The notes: generated by a model from the sequence alone, not told the origin. Positions 1 to 11,986 are shown, numbered from the stretch's first letter. The stretch is DNA of 64,000 bases from Stropharia rugosoannulata (GCA_028532985.1 JANCIK010000005.1:1060501-1124500); one strand, 5' to 3'. A program made the numbers and translations.

Positions 1-1928
1 CTCTCCAAAGTCTTTCACCCAGCGGTGCAGTCTCACAGTCTAAACACTACAGTGCAAGTTTTCGTACACAGTTGTACTGACTCCCCACTGAGCTCTCCAA
101 ATGACCCGGTGGCCAGAAGCTATCCAAAACTTCTATAATTCACAAATACTTCACAGTTAAGACCCTAACAAAAGCTAAACACAGCCTGCTGACAGCCTGG
201 GACAGAACCCAGCACACAGATCTAGTGGGTAGACCATTGCTTGATTACTATAGACAAGGATACAGGTTTATATGTGATGCATGCATGTGTACTAATAATA
301 AGGTAAAGTAAATACTAGCAATGCACGGCCAAAGGTCCGTGCATCGCATCCGGGCTTCCCTCGAGTATCCTGGTCCCTTGGCATTCACTGTGCACACGTT
401 TATTCGTTCCCTTGGGCTTTTGCACGTCTTTTGATGCGCGCCGCCACGGTCACATGATGTGTGGACTTAGGCAAATTCTGCCTTTGCAATGCACGCACAG
501 CCCTTCACACTGCCTTTGGTACCTGCTCAGCTGTACTCACACCACACTTCGCTGGTGCTTAATCGTTCTGCGCCTCCTTGATTGCTCGCACAGATGGCCA
601 GACTATGCACTTTAGGCTGTGCAGCTTGCTGACTGATCCCTCTCGCAATACAGTGCGCACAGGCACTTATAGTCATAAAGCACGCTGATAGCTATGGACT
701 ACGAGTCAGGCGCCACTCTAGTCCCTCTGTGTTTCCTGTGCACAGCTATCCCACTAATGGAACTCCTGACTGTTTACACCCGTAGCCAAAAAGCAGCCCT
801 GTCAACGGTCATCTGAAAACCAGTAAACACAAGCTTCATAAAGCGGCCAGGGCTCTGAAGAGCATGTCCAGCAGCGCTCGCTAGTAGAGTGTGCATTGTC
901 TTCTGAATACAATCTAGTCTGTCAAATTAGGTAGTAGTCAACACATGTACTTCAGGTTGTATTTAATCTTAATTTTAGTGGCAATGTGATGATTACATTG
1001 TTGTGGTTGATGAGCTGTGTTGGTTTCTTTTGGTACAATTGAGCCTAATGTAATATATGTAACATATATAATCTCTTCAGGATACTACATATTCTCCATG
1101 CTAAATTATGTTGGTCATGTAGATCTATGTCACACAGAGCATGACCAATGTCAGCCTATGTAACATCACATGTTATCTATTCAGGCTATGTACAAACAGG
1201 TGGCAGCAATTGCACACAACCCAGGCCTCATAGACCCCATAGAAGTCAGGCACAGCTACCTGTTGAATATCACGTGTTCATGGACTTCCGGTGCTAACAC
1301 GTACATACAAAGCTTACCATCACGATGTATCCTAAATTAGACCTTGACCAGAATACACACATTCTTCCCTCGCACGCCCGAGCCCAGGCACTTTGTGTCC
1401 ATTCCCACACCAGGATGGCCGGTTAGTCGATCTGTTTGGACGACCCCTTGCACCTGCAACACCAGCAGTGTGCCGTACACCCCCTTTCCAGGCCCCTATC
1501 TCAGCAACAGTGACGAGCTGTTTCTAACACTACCGAGTCTACATATGCCTTGCTCAGGCTTACATAGACATTTATTTTTTCCTGATGTAGCTGGCCTTGT
1601 ATCAGGGGGTTGGAAAATGGGTCTAGGGCACCAACAGTTGGTGCTGTCAGTGCTTTCAGGTGTTGGTGCTTTCGGGGCTCCAACTGGCATGATGTCAGGA
1701 CCTCACTCGGATGTGACTGTGGCTGTGAGCTTGGATTCCAGTAGAATGGAGCCGTAGGCCACAGTACATAGTTAGAAACCAGTTCTGTCTGTTAGGTATG
1801 GTCAATACCTTAAAATAGATTCCTCAGGAACAAGACTATAGTGTATAGTATATATTTAGATCCTGGTTACACCATTATGTATGGTACCAGGGGACTGTTC
1901 TATGTGCTGATTCTTAGAGAGGGGGTGA
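1..1928. other. No gene recognised; low-information left edge
   Basis: I find no reading frame with a recognisable domain or a believable exon series in this stretch. The open frames here are short and of odd composition. The last part (about 1900-1928) ends in a purine-rich tract just before a TG...CA-bounded segment that looks like an LTR, so some of this stretch may be decayed retroelement interior. Confidence 0.4.
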
Positions 1929-2186
1929 TGTCAGGGTATGTTCTCTATTCCAGAACATTCACTCTTCTGGTACCATATCCCACCCCTTTTCTATATTTAC
2001 TATGTGTACCCATGATGTTATTGCACCCTTCTTGAGATATTGTTGAACTATATGCTAGACTCTCAGGCTGATATGTAGTTATTATTAGTTCATGTGTATT
2101 TAAGAGAGCACTGGGTTGCTTTGGGCTCTAGCCACTCACTTGGTTTCTGAGCTACTTCTCATAAGACCTTATGTTGACTTCTAACA
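1929..2186 (+). mobile_element. Probable LTR remnant of an LTR retrotransposon
   Basis: The segment starts with TGTCAGGG and ends with CTAACA, giving the short inverted TG...CA ends of an LTR. A G-rich tract resembling a polypurine tract (AGAGGGGGTGA) lies immediately before it, which would make it a 3' LTR of a plus-oriented element. A TATTTAAG box lies near 2098, as expected for an LTR promoter. No 5-bp target duplication and no second complete LTR were seen. The sequence just after it (about 2187-2235) resembles the first 60 bases of the LTR again, so a second truncated copy may follow. It lies immediately behind the 3' end of the DUF6698-like gene. Confidence 0.45.
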
Positions 2187-2305
2187 ATTCTATTCTGGAA
2201 CATCCACTCTTCTAGTACCATATGCCAGCCTATTTGTATAGTAGTAAAAATTGGTATTACCATTTTGTAAAGGACAAACAAACAAAACAGATTTATGTGT
2301 AATAA

Positions 2306-3867
2306 TTAATAATCATCATCTTGTTCTAAAAGTAACTTATGAGACTCATTATTATTATTAGAAACAGAAACAAATTGAGGAAATATCTTTCTATATAGTA
2401 GCTATTAGTTATCTTCACAAAGTATATTTTTAATTAAAATACCTTTTCCACCATTTCAAAAGATCTTGTACACGTTTGGTTGAGGCTGCACTCCGTTCCA
2501 CCTCAAAGTAATCAACCAAAAAATTGTAGAATTCCACAAAACTAAAGTTATTGTGGCTATGTGTCCACTGGGTAGCATCTGTTAAGTTAAATACAAGCTA
2601 ATGCAATATTTGAGATATCAGTTTTGATAGTATATATAATAACTGACCATAACTGCTGCATATGCAATGGATCTGCCTGTAACCTGGCCTGCTATGCCTA
2701 GCAATGCAGACACAGATGACTTTGTACATTTATTGGACTTTTTTGCTCCTTGGGGTTGACTTGATTCATCAATCACAGCATCAGCTGAGGATGGAGATGT
2801 GAAAATAGCAGCATAGACCTGAGTTTTTGTTAAGTACTGCAAGCTTCAAAATAAATACCAGTACAACTGTGATTAACAACTAACCTGCACTAAAAGATTA
2901 TTTCGCAAAAAGCCTTCTTCAATACGCTTGAAATTTGTAGGTTGTTTCGAATACAAACACCGAAGATAGTAGTTTGTATTGATTGCAAAGCCCTCCTTGC
3001 TTCCACGGATACTTGCACGTACCCTATATAGTATACCATTAGTAATTGTATCCATGTAATACTAGACATTGAAAAGTGCACTCAAGATCATCCCAATCAA
3101 ATGTAACAGGGCATAGTAGCCTTCCACACAAGTCATGCTGAATACCCCGGTTTAGACGATCATTTTTGTGTAAAAGAACCTCAGGCTTAAACTGGCTGTT
3201 GATACGAGAGCAAATCTCAGCTTTAATGCGATTAACATCATCACTGCGTGCACTATTAGCTCCATGTTGAAGCTATATGCAAAGGCTATAGTGAGAAATT
3301 TATTGAAAACATTGTAATTTATGGAATAGTTATTACCTCATTAAGATAAGCCATAATAATATCAACATCTTCTTCATCTTTGAGAAGCTGTTTAAGAGGT
3401 GGGACAAGATCCAAGATAATAGGCCAAGCAGCAGCCATTCTTTGCTGTCTAAATATCAACTTCTTGTAAGATTTCAAAGAAAGTATGATAAAGTTTAAAA
3501 GCCATTGAACCTTCGATCAACTTGAGTTTCTTGATTCTCTGAGTTTTGTGAATCAACTTCATCAAGCACAGTTGATATACTATCATATAATGTTGCAATG
3601 CGGCGTATTCCACGCCCTAAAGTAATTGTAGTCCTAATAAATGCTTGAATTAGAGAAACCTAACATTACAAATAAACAAGATTATACAAACCGGACTTTT
3701 CTAGAGCGCTTATTACTGGAACTTAACTGGTCTGTCATTACAGCCAGTTTACACTTTAGAATCTTGATTTGTGTCACTGTGTTAGCAGAATTATCCAAGT
3801 CATTCAAACTGTGGTCTGTTTTGGCCACTTCTAGTTGTGAGTTACTAGGCTCTTGATTCAAAGACAT
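2306..3867 (-). CDS. DUF6698-like protein, left copy, 8 exons, intact
   Basis: I rebuild eight exons: 3867-3692, 3633-3511, 3448-3337, 3272-3082, 3023-2885, 2818-2648, 2597-2443 and 2390-2306. All junctions are GT-AG and all phases close, giving 383 aa. The N-terminus is polar, with a KRSRKVR basic patch. Then come LGRGIRRIATLYD, an LQHGANSARSDDVNRIK block, NRGIQHDLCGRLLCPVTFDWDD, RIEEGFLRNNLLVQ, an IFTSPSSAD motif and SIAYAAVM, ending in an acidic QDDDY tail. This series matches my memory of basidiomycete proteins carrying DUF6698, whose function is unknown. No signal peptide or membrane segment is seen. The right-hand paralogue at 60232-61849 has the same intron positions. No catalytic role can be proposed from the sequence. 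Confidence 0.72.
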
Positions 3868-4517
3868 GGCCTACAGGCTTTGAGGAAACAAGGGAGAGAA
3901 GATGTTAATGTTTGCAATACCACAGTATGCTTGTATTTATACCTCTAATATTTAACTACATGTGCTGTGGAGCTAGTATATATTGTGAATACAAAATTTA
4001 ATAGAGCGCAGCGCCGCAGCATGAAACACGAGTCATTATAAACCATGATGACTGTAACTTAGTTCAAACATTATAAGCGGCTGCTGGAGTGACTACTACT
4101 ACCTCCGAATGACTCGGCACAGGCCCAAATTATGACTCTCTGTTTGACAAGATAATGCATACATACAAACAGCAAATGGTTCGATGTGGCCACAAGTCCG
4201 TACTACTACTAACCGCGACGGTACTGTAATACGTACTTGAAGAATGGACTCAAGATCGACACACGTCAGGCTAAGTAAAAAAAAGGGGTACTTTACATTG
4301 AGCAAACAACTGGCGGCTCACAAACATATGTTTTGGTTCTGCTTGAGAAGATTCGGATGTGCGAAAAAATGTGTGTGTTGACTAGTAGAGCTTGCATACC
4401 AGGAGATGCAAGATGTACGGACAAGAATACTGTTTTATGCTCACAAGAAACTTTTTTGGTGAGAGTGAATCCAACAAGAGAGAAATGAGCTGCGCTCAGG
4501 ATATGTGACCGAGACCT
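3868..4517. other. Intergenic; nothing recognised
   Basis: This is an AT-rich spacer between the start of the DUF6698-like gene and the 3' end of gene W. It may hold the DUF6698-like promoter. No conserved reading frame or repeat was recognised. Confidence 0.4.
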
Positions 4518-7170
4518 TCATGATTTGTTAACAAACGCCAAGATTTCGCTGGCCGCCTTTGCTGAGTTATTGACTGCCCGTCGAACAAGACAATGAGCTC
4601 TTATAACTTTTCGCCATTGCGAGGCATTGCGAGGTCCTGCACTACCTGACTCGAGCTCTTTCAGCCGTGTTTGATATAAGTCTTCTAGAAAGTCGTTCCA
4701 GGTCGGAGATACAACAAGTTCGTTCCACAACGAGGCTTGTGGCCACCACGATAATACTGCTTGTTGGATGCCACGCCCTAGACGCGATGGTATAAACGTC
4801 ACAAACCAATACTAAGTTTCAGACTACTAGATTGATGTTGAATTCACACTTACCTGTATATACCTTGTAGACGCCGCAGATTATGTCTTTTTCGGACTCG
4901 TGTAGATGGTCGTCGACCCGTATCTGCGTATCACCTGAATCAAAGGCTTGGCAGTCCCTATGCAGAGTTGCGCTGCCTGTCGGTCCCTCTAGGACCTCGC
5001 TGAAGCTTACATTTAACTCAATCGATAATCGCCAGATAATTCCGCCCTCTTTCAGAGCGGCACGACCAATCCTGGGAGTGCAAATTAAATTAGCGCGTTC
5101 TTGCTTGTAAAGCTCGTAGTCTGCAGTTGAGAAATTATATGAGGACAACCTGACGCGAGGAATATACACTGGGGCAAATTTATTCACGTGGGATGCAGGG
5201 TCCCTCGACACTAGTTTCAAAGTGAAAAAGCCCACTCCACGATTTAGTAGCTCGTACGCTAGACGGTATTCATTCCATTCTGCGTCTAGGCGCACGACCA
5301 GAAGTGCCAATATGGGGCCTTTTACTGCCAATAACCAGGGTGCAGCTGTACGTGTACCGAATTTGAAGACAAATAGGTCTCCCGGTAGCCTCTGAATTGT
5401 GCTCAGACGCCATGACTTCTTAATGGACTTTTGATGGTTCAAATAGGTCAAATCGTACAATTCGTTTCGAGGGGATGAGTCCAAAAGATATTTAACAAAA
5501 TCAATTGCGGCCTGACCCGTGGCGGATTTGAAGTAGTTATCAGTAACTGATGGAGCCCCACAGACAATGCGAACTATATTTGCTTCTGATTCCACTGCAT
5601 AATTGGGTAGACGCAGGTTAGACCTAGATGTAGGATATATAAATCCGTGGAGAAGATAGAGTATGTTTTCGGGAGAATATATTTCGGGCTCGCACTCCTC
5701 GCTGGGGCGACGAACGCTCTGCACCTGTGATGTTATGTTCATTTTGAATGATGGATTGGACGATGCTGATTCTGGAGGGAATGTAACTGTTGCAGATATT
5801 TCCTGTTCGTTAGTAGGTTTGATACCGCTATTGCTGGTTGAAGCGACAGTAGTTGTAGGGAACATGTCCGGCATACTATCATCTTCATCACTCCAAGCCT
5901 CCTCCTGTAATTCTTCAACGGTCTTCATTCCCATAGCCTCACAGCAATCCCATTCATTGGTGAGTTTGTCGTGATACTTTTGCGCGGCGCCGTAATCACG
6001 CAGGGTTTCTTCATGATCACGTTTATTAACCGCATTCCGTTTCCATACCCCATCCTCTCTTTCCCAAACAAAAACCCTCCTTGGCAGTTTGACCGGTGTG
6101 GCTCCATGCTTTTCTAACTGTCGGCTTTTCCTCTTCTCTATGAAGACTTTCCAGGAGGGCTCATCGGTGGAGAACGGTAAGCTGTTCATTGGTAACAGTG
6201 AAGGCTCCTTGACAAGATAAGATTTTGCTATTTGTAATAAGTGTGCTGGAGGCTTCCAGCTACCCCAGACTGCCGGATTACCACGGAGGTGGTACTCCTC
6301 TCTAGCTCCCCAAGGATACCAGATAGGTATATTCCATCACACAAAAAAATCTATAGCTGGATGCTGAAATGTTTCGCCCATAATTTTCAAAAAGACGCCT
6401 GCTCTGGGATGATTTTCAGAGAATAGGGCTAGCTCTTGTCGGATGCCTGCAGCAACAGGAGCGTCGTAAAATTGAAGTAGAGCGTGCATCCACACAGGTA
6501 CTGGAGTAGCATCGCTTTCGTCATCGCATGTTTGCCCTACTGCGATTCCGAAAGAAACCAATCCCATCCAAAGAGCAAACCAATTTCGACAACGCTTCTC
6601 GGTAGCCCTGAATTGGCTCGTATACTGGTAATCAGCAGCGAATGCAACCGATGTTGACACCACATAATCCATATCAGGAATGCTGTATGCAGAGCAGAGA
6701 CGTTTAAATATGTCTTGCATGGTTTGTTCAGTGAGTTTCCATTTCATAACGTCATGAGGATTTGCTTGCTGTCTACGCGCCTTCTTGGACGTTTTTACTG
6801 TCATTGGATTCGAACGAAGTTGGTGAAATGGAACGATATCGAAATTTGGGTTTTGGGGTATAAAGGGTAGATATGCCATTTCTTTGACCCACCAAAGTGG
6901 TTGCTGTATTTCAGCGACATCATCTTGATTAGCATTTCGAAAAAAGGGTTTTCCATCATTGCACGGTAAACGGGGAACATGAGAGCTATTTGGAGAGTAG
7001 TAGATGTCACCTCCCAGAACAATAGCCCTGCCACGTTCTGAGTGGATTTTTTCCGGTTGGTCCAGTAGCTTTCGTATTGCAAGGTGGTATTTACGAGGAA
7101 CATAATCCGGCCTAATGAGCTCGAGTGGCAGCGATGGCGAAGACGATGACATATCCTCAAGTCTGCCCAT
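4518..7170 (-). pseudogene. Gene W: large basidiomycete protein of unknown function with one in-frame stop
   Basis: A frame runs from the ATG at 7170 to 4864 and is joined by a GT-AG intron (4863-4812) to a last exon at 4811-4518, giving about 866 codons. A single TGA at 6339-6337 interrupts it. The protein continues in the same frame directly after the stop (WNIPIWYPWG), so this is a nonsense change, not a shift. Recognisable stretches include WFALWMGLVSFGIAVG, HPRAGVFLKIMG, the WYPWG motif and a C-terminal LSWWPQ block with a basic QWRKVIRAH segment. This order recalls a large uncharacterised basidiomycete family; I know no function for it. It lies between the DUF6698-like gene and gene D and has no partner in the right module. 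CGA to TGA by C-to-T transition would explain the stop, but that is inference. Confidence 0.65.
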
Positions 7171-8711
7171 AAGTTTTTAAGTGATGTTGGATGGATGGGG
7201 TGGGTTGAATGTGGGTTTGCTTACCGTTCTGACAATGATAGAAAAGTGCCTGTGCCTCTATCTTTAAAACAGCGAACTCGCAGCGATTTGCCCAAAGGCT
7301 AAGACAGGTAGACCGGAACGAAAGAAAACACAGAAGTACGAAGACCTGGAAGCCAGAGTCAGATTCGTAGGACTGGTAGTAGTAACAGACGAGATTTGAA
7401 TTTGAATGTCAGCGGGGGTAAGTTAAGTGACTCTCTTTGGAACCGCAAACTCTCAGCTATTTGGCCGAAGGTTAGGACAGGTGGACCGAAATGAAAGCAA
7501 ACACAGAAATACGAAGACCTGGAAGCCAGAGTCAGATTCGTAGGACTGGTAGTAGCGCAGACGAATTAATCGCAAGCGAAGCAAACATAGAATGTCACCG
7601 TGCTGAAAGCTAAGGTCCCACGGTCTAAATGTTCCTTTTTATCCAGAGACAAGCATCGCCAAATACTGGAGACGGGGGAGCTTTTGGGATCCTGCTGACC
7701 AATTCTGGTACGATAACAATGAATCTTTATGTAATCTCTTCTTACATAACAAGATAAGATAGTGCTCAGAAAACAGCGAAGTTACGCAACAACTCGGAGT
7801 CGGAATTCAAGGGGACAATAGCTACCCTACTACCATTAACCATTTGCTACCCTGACTTTTGTTATCTCATTTAACTACTATGTCAAGGGAAACATCTCTT
7901 AACGGAGATGTTTCGCTTGGATGTTCAGTAAATAAGAGACTTCTGAAACATAATTCCCGAAGCTTTTGTGAAGCTTTTATAAGTTGGTAGTGCTGCGGCG
8001 TGACTGCTCTCTTTTGAGTCCTTAATCAAACACATAGGCGTTTAATTACAATTCAATTACCTTAATTCTTCAAGCTTTCTGCCCTTGTTTGGGCAGCCGG
8101 AACTAGCTCGATCAACTCCGACAACCTCCGACGACTGCTACCGCAAGACGGCAGCGGTCCAATGAAATGTTTACTTTGCAATTACTTCAGGAAGTTGACT
8201 TCGGGCAAACTTTGGGTTTAATCTTGAAGCTTAACTCAGGCTTATTATTATTATATTGCACCACTATTAACTTATTATGCCCATCATGTATCTTACATGT
8301 ACCCCATATTCATGAAGTCAGATACACGAAATATATTGTCTATAAAAATACAAGCCTGAGATGATTAGTTGCACTGGCGGAGACTAGGATTTGACTAGGA
8401 TGACCAACAAAGGAGATACCTGCACATGCAGCGGCTTATCAATTATATGAACGGCCCGAGTTCATAAGTTAGGCCGTTCCCAACGGACCCCATCACATGT
8501 TCTCTTGCTGACATTTGGCTGACATATAGTTAACGCATAGTACTTCAGTGCTGCAAACAGCGGTTTACTATATGAACAATTAGACATCCCCAAACATAGT
8601 AGACAATACCAAGACAATACATAGCAATACACGTTACAGTAATAAGAAATCCTGGCACTAAAGACATAAATAACGTTGGAATAACCAGCCCATGAATAAT
8701 GTGAATCGTGA
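7171..8711. other. Intergenic spacer with a diverged direct duplication
   Basis: No gene is recognised. The stretch holds a direct repeat described separately (7268-7567). The rest is AT-rich, with short open frames only. Confidence 0.4.
7268..7567. repeat. Two diverged direct repeats of about 125 bp
   Basis: The segment at about 7268-7393 recurs at about 7441-7567. Both copies contain the run GAAGACCTGGAAGCCAGAG followed by TCAGATTCGTAGGACTGGTAG, and both begin with a similar GCAA/GCGA-AACTC...CAGC-ATTTG lead. The offset is about 173 bp. The pair lies 100-400 bp upstream of gene W, so it may be a duplicated promoter segment. Confidence 0.7.
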
Positions 8712-9793
8712 TTAAACGTCCACGTAGAGTTGGGATTGCTTCAACAACTGTCCGATTATAGCATTAGTTTCGTCCAGAGAAGACCGGCCTCGAGGCGTAA
8801 CATTGAGCCTGGATTGAATACTGCATTCAATCTTTGACTGCACGGACCGCTGGGAATATTTGAAGGATGGGTGAAAACGCGTACTGTAGGGAAGACGGGT
8901 ATCGAGTCCATAAAGATCGATGCGGCGATGTTTACCTTTTTCGCACTCTTCTTGTATGAGGTGTATGCTCCTGTCGACGTCTTCCATGTTTAAACTATCC
9001 CTCTGGTAGATTTGTAACAGAGGGATCACTTTCAAATGCAGCCAGTAGTCCAGATCAAGTAATACGGCAGATTGACGAAGAGACAAAGCATTCCGCGCGT
9101 CACTGGCAGCAACAAAGACATCTTCCAAATCTTTGAAACCACATTGAGAAAGGAAAGTTTCAAGCTAACAATGGTGTTAATAAACTATAGTAAGCCGACA
9201 GAAAATAGAGAGCTTACATTTAGATGATTAGTTACGCTTCGCTTTTCCAATTGCGCCTTATACATTTCTAAGGCAATATTGGCACTTCCCATGAGTCCTG
9301 GGGTAAGGCATAAAATGCTGCCGTCGTCCTTATCGAAGTCGGAACCGGAATGGTCACTATTACTGTCGCTGCCTTCATCGTCCTTTAAAACATTAAGGGA
9401 CGTTAGCATAGAACATAAATACTGAAATAGTTAGGAACGTACATTCCCAGTGTGCAGGCCGGGTTCACGCCCACTGTACAATGTAGCTGAGTCAGATACT
9501 CTAGAAAAGCTCTTATCATCCGTGTCAGAGGCGGAAGTTGTACTTGACGTCCATGCGTAGATGCGGTCCCTGTCGAAATGCGAAGAATTAAGTGAGGAAT
9601 GGTCAGCTTGTTCGACATCCTTGGGGTCCTTCGTCAGGGCGTCCGAGTCGATCATTGCAGAGCTGAGGGATACCCTGTATCCCTCAGAAGTCATGAAGTC
9701 GATATACATCTTGTCTTCAAAGGTGGGCGCAGACTCTGCTTCCGTTGAAGGCCAGGTATTGGAATTTACAGTGAGTTGGTGGCAAGCAGGCAT
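8712..9793 (-). CDS. Gene D, left copy: unknown protein, 3 exons, intact
   Basis: Exons 9793-9443, 9382-9218 and 9164-8712 join with GT-AG introns to give 322 aa. The N-terminal exon is Ser/Asp-rich and probably disordered. The middle exon carries an acidic stretch and an ALEMYKAQLEK helix-like segment. The last exon holds the conserved core: EDVFVAASDARNALSLRQSA, then VIPLLQIYQ, then KHRRIDLYGLDTRLP. The right copy (58019-59102, 323 aa) has the same three-exon plan and the matching core EDFFVTASDAKNAASLRRSA and HRRVDLYNLESRLP. No known domain is recognised and I propose no function. The start is the first ATG giving an open first exon. It lies 288 bp from the Gypsy-1 insertion, which separates it from gene C. 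Confidence 0.7.
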
Positions 9794-10075
9794 ATTGAGG
9801 GCAGATGAGCAATGGGGAGTTCATGGGAGAACCATCATCTTAGAACTCACCAAATACAATGGAGGATCATACACGTAATCATGGGAATGACAAATTCTCA
9901 TTACTTATTTGATGTTTTGTTCTCAGTTGACACTGACGCTGTCAGGACGCTGTCACCACCGGGGATTTGCGGCTCAACTCACACTGCAGGGTGCTCAGAG
10001 TCAGAGGCCAACTCGAGATAGAAAAAACATTAGGGTCGCCATCATACCGTCACTGAATAAAAGCTGTCACTTGGA
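9794..10075. other. Spacer between gene D and Gypsy-1
   Basis: This is probably the upstream region of gene D, cut off from its former surroundings by the retrotransposon insertion at 10081. Nothing else is recognised. Confidence 0.4.
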
Positions 10076-10080
10076 GTACT

Positions 10081-10632
10081 TGTTATGAAACACGCACCGT
10101 CTTTTCCTTTTTCTTTCACCCTTATCTTATCGCGATATGATCCTTTCTTGTCATTCCATCTTATCTTATCATATCGCCCCTTTCCGTTTACTTAAGCAAG
10201 CAACATTGCAGTTGTATTTCTACTTACGAACCTTCTCGATGGAGAGAGAACAATAACTACTTCTCTCTCTCTCTCGCACCCCTGGGACCTATCCCACACC
10301 CGTGGCAAAGGAACCCAATTACCATTTACTTCTTACCGCGCCCCCTTTCCCCTTCGGACTCCGTGTGCGCGCACTACTATTTATACTATACGTCGATAGG
10401 TATATAAGATGTAGTAGATACCGAGCTAACTCTCCAGTTAGTTCTTTAAGAATCCAACCTCTTATACCTTTCTTCGACTTAGGGCTCATAAGTCGGCTAA
10501 CTCTCTCTCCACGACTCTGTCTCATCGCGTTGATAAGACATTCGTCGAGAGATTGCTTCCAGAACCTCTGAACGATCGAGAGATTAGAACAATTGCTTAG
10601 GACTTATAGACTCCGTCTTCGAAGTCCTAACA
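10081..10632 (+). repeat. Gypsy-1 5' LTR
   Basis: The 552-bp direct repeat begins TGTTATGAAAC and ends CCTAACA. It differs from the 3' LTR at only two positions that I could find, both C here and T there, and both in TCG context (near 10131 and 10175). It contains a CT-rich tract, a TATATAAG box and the inferred transcript start. Confidence 0.95.
10401..10408 (+). promoter_or_regulatory. TATA box of Gypsy-1 LTR
   Basis: TATATAAG lies 35 bp upstream of the A at 10436 that begins the segment complementary to the primer-binding site. That spacing suits a TATA box directing initiation there. The same box is at 17908-17915 in the 3' LTR. Confidence 0.65.
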
Positions 10633-10644
10633 AAAGAACTAACT
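10633..10644 (+). promoter_or_regulatory. Self-priming primer-binding site of Gypsy-1
   Basis: The 12 bases directly after the LTR, AAAGAACTAACT, are the exact reverse complement of AGTTAGTTCTTT at 10436-10447 inside the same LTR, just downstream of the TATA box. In Tf1/sushi elements the 5' end of the mRNA folds back onto a site beside the LTR and serves as the reverse-transcription primer. The position and perfect pairing here fit that mechanism. I saw no tRNA-type TGG primer site. Confidence 0.8.
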
Positions 10645-10792
10645 CCCTCATTGTTACGAGTCCTACCTCGTAACAACCCGATACCACGACACCACGGCAA
10701 CCAGACCCTGGGCCAGCAGATCAACAACCCCGACTGAGTCAACTAGGACCTCAGAATCGTACTCGACAGAACCAGACAGATTCCTACCAAAC

Positions 10793-11986
10793 ATGGAAGG
10801 AGAAGGACCCATGTTCGAGCAACCCGCCGAACAGGCACCACCACCGCCCGTCACAGCCGAATTCTTGGAACATTGGCACCGGGCAAATGAATTAATGGAA
10901 ATCAGAACTCGCGACCTAGAGGAAAGGGAGCGAAGATTGGCCGAGGCAACGATAGCCAGGACCCAGGCGGAAACCATCCGCCCCGAAAAGGAAGACAAAG
11001 TGAAGATACCGTTGTTTAACGGAGCTCCAGAGAAATGTCGCGAATTCCTCATTAACCTGAGACTTCACTTCGCATCAAACCCTGGAAGATACACCGACAG
11101 TGCCTCAAAGATCATTTTCGCCCTCCGACATATGCAGGACGGAACCGCAGGACCATGGAAGAACAACTACATCGCCCAGAACACAACCGTGCTCGACAAC
11201 CTCGTCATTAGCGACTCGTACGCACACTTTAGGGACAAGATCGAGGCGGCGTTTGCAGGAACTAAACTCGAGCTAGATGCCGAGCAGAAACTAAGGGAAC
11301 TCAGACAAGGATCCATGCCGATCCAAGAGTTTATCACGAAATTCGAAATCCTGACCGACCAGGCCAGGATCACCGACAACAGAAGAAAAGTCGACCTCTT
11401 CTGCAAAGCGCTTAACCCCGCTGCCTGGAAGAAACTCCTCTTCCACGAATCCCCACCCGAAACCTACGCTGAATGGAAAGAGCGATCCATCAGGCAGGAG
11501 CGCAATTACAAACAAGCGCGCGAGCGAATGAACGAGGTCAAACACATGACCTACAGACGAACCAACAACGGCGGATACAAACCCGCCAGGGACCCCTTCG
11601 CGATGGACGTCGACGCCATCAAGATCAAAAAAACCAGGGAGCAGAATGAAGAGAAGGCCGTCGCCGCCCTCTCCTTCGCAGAACGAGGGGAACTCCTCCG
11701 CAAGGGGGCATGCTTTAATTGCAAACAAACCGGGCATCTCGCAAAAGATTGCCCAAAGAAAGCTTCGTCCTCCAACGCAAACCGAACCACCAAACCATGG
11801 TGGAACAACGACAAGAAAGAAACCCCAAAGAGAGCCGAACAACCGCAGAAGTTCAATCTCAACTCCGCCAAGAAATTTGTCAGACAAATGGAATGGGAGA
11901 ATGAGAAAGACGCCACCGCATTCTTCAAAGAATGCGCCAGAATAGCTACCGCCGCACCAGACTCCGACGACGAACAGGATTTTTAA
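10793..11986 (+). CDS. gag: Gypsy-1 Gag polyprotein
   Basis: The 397-aa capsid/nucleocapsid protein would build the cytoplasmic particle and bind element RNA. A Retrotrans_gag-like core lies at about residues 75-235 (PLFNGAPEKCREFL, FALRHMQDGTAGPW, QEFITKFE). A CCHC zinc knuckle, CFNCKQTGHLAKDC, sits near residue 303. The C-terminus is charged. The ORF ends with TAA inside a T5A5 run, and pol begins in the -1 frame at that point. The ATG lies 160 bp behind the LTR. No breaks were seen. Confidence 0.93.
   Translation: MEGEGPMFEQPAEQAPPPPVTAEFLEHWHRANELMEIRTRDLEERERRLAEATIARTQAETIRPEKEDKVKIPLFNGAPEKCREFLINLRLHFASNPGRYTDSASKIIFALRHMQDGTAGPWKNNYIAQNTTVLDNLVISDSYAHFRDKIEAAFAGTKLELDAEQKLRELRQGSMPIQEFITKFEILTDQARITDNRRKVDLFCKALNPAAWKKLLFHESPPETYAEWKERSIRQERNYKQARERMNEVKHMTYRRTNNGGYKPARDPFAMDVDAIKIKKTREQNEEKAVAALSFAERGELLRKGACFNCKQTGHLAKDCPKKASSSNANRTTKPWWNNDKKETPKRAEQPQKFNLNSAKKFVRQMEWENEKDATAFFKECARIATAAPDSDDEQDF

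Noticed and set aside
47..60. CACTACAGTGCAAG near the left edge, resembling a CACTA-type transposon terminus
   Set aside because: I found no inverted partner beyond the right module or near either Plavaka gene, and five bases are too few to mean anything alone.
1344..1757. 137-codon plus-strand frame
   Set aside because: Composition is Pro/Ser/Gly-rich without motifs, and no exon structure or homologue is recognisable.
10302..10571. 89-codon frame in both Gypsy-1 LTRs, and a 61-codon frame in both Gypsy-2 LTRs
   Set aside because: They are identical only because the LTRs are copies. They lie across promoter and start-site signals and have no protein features.
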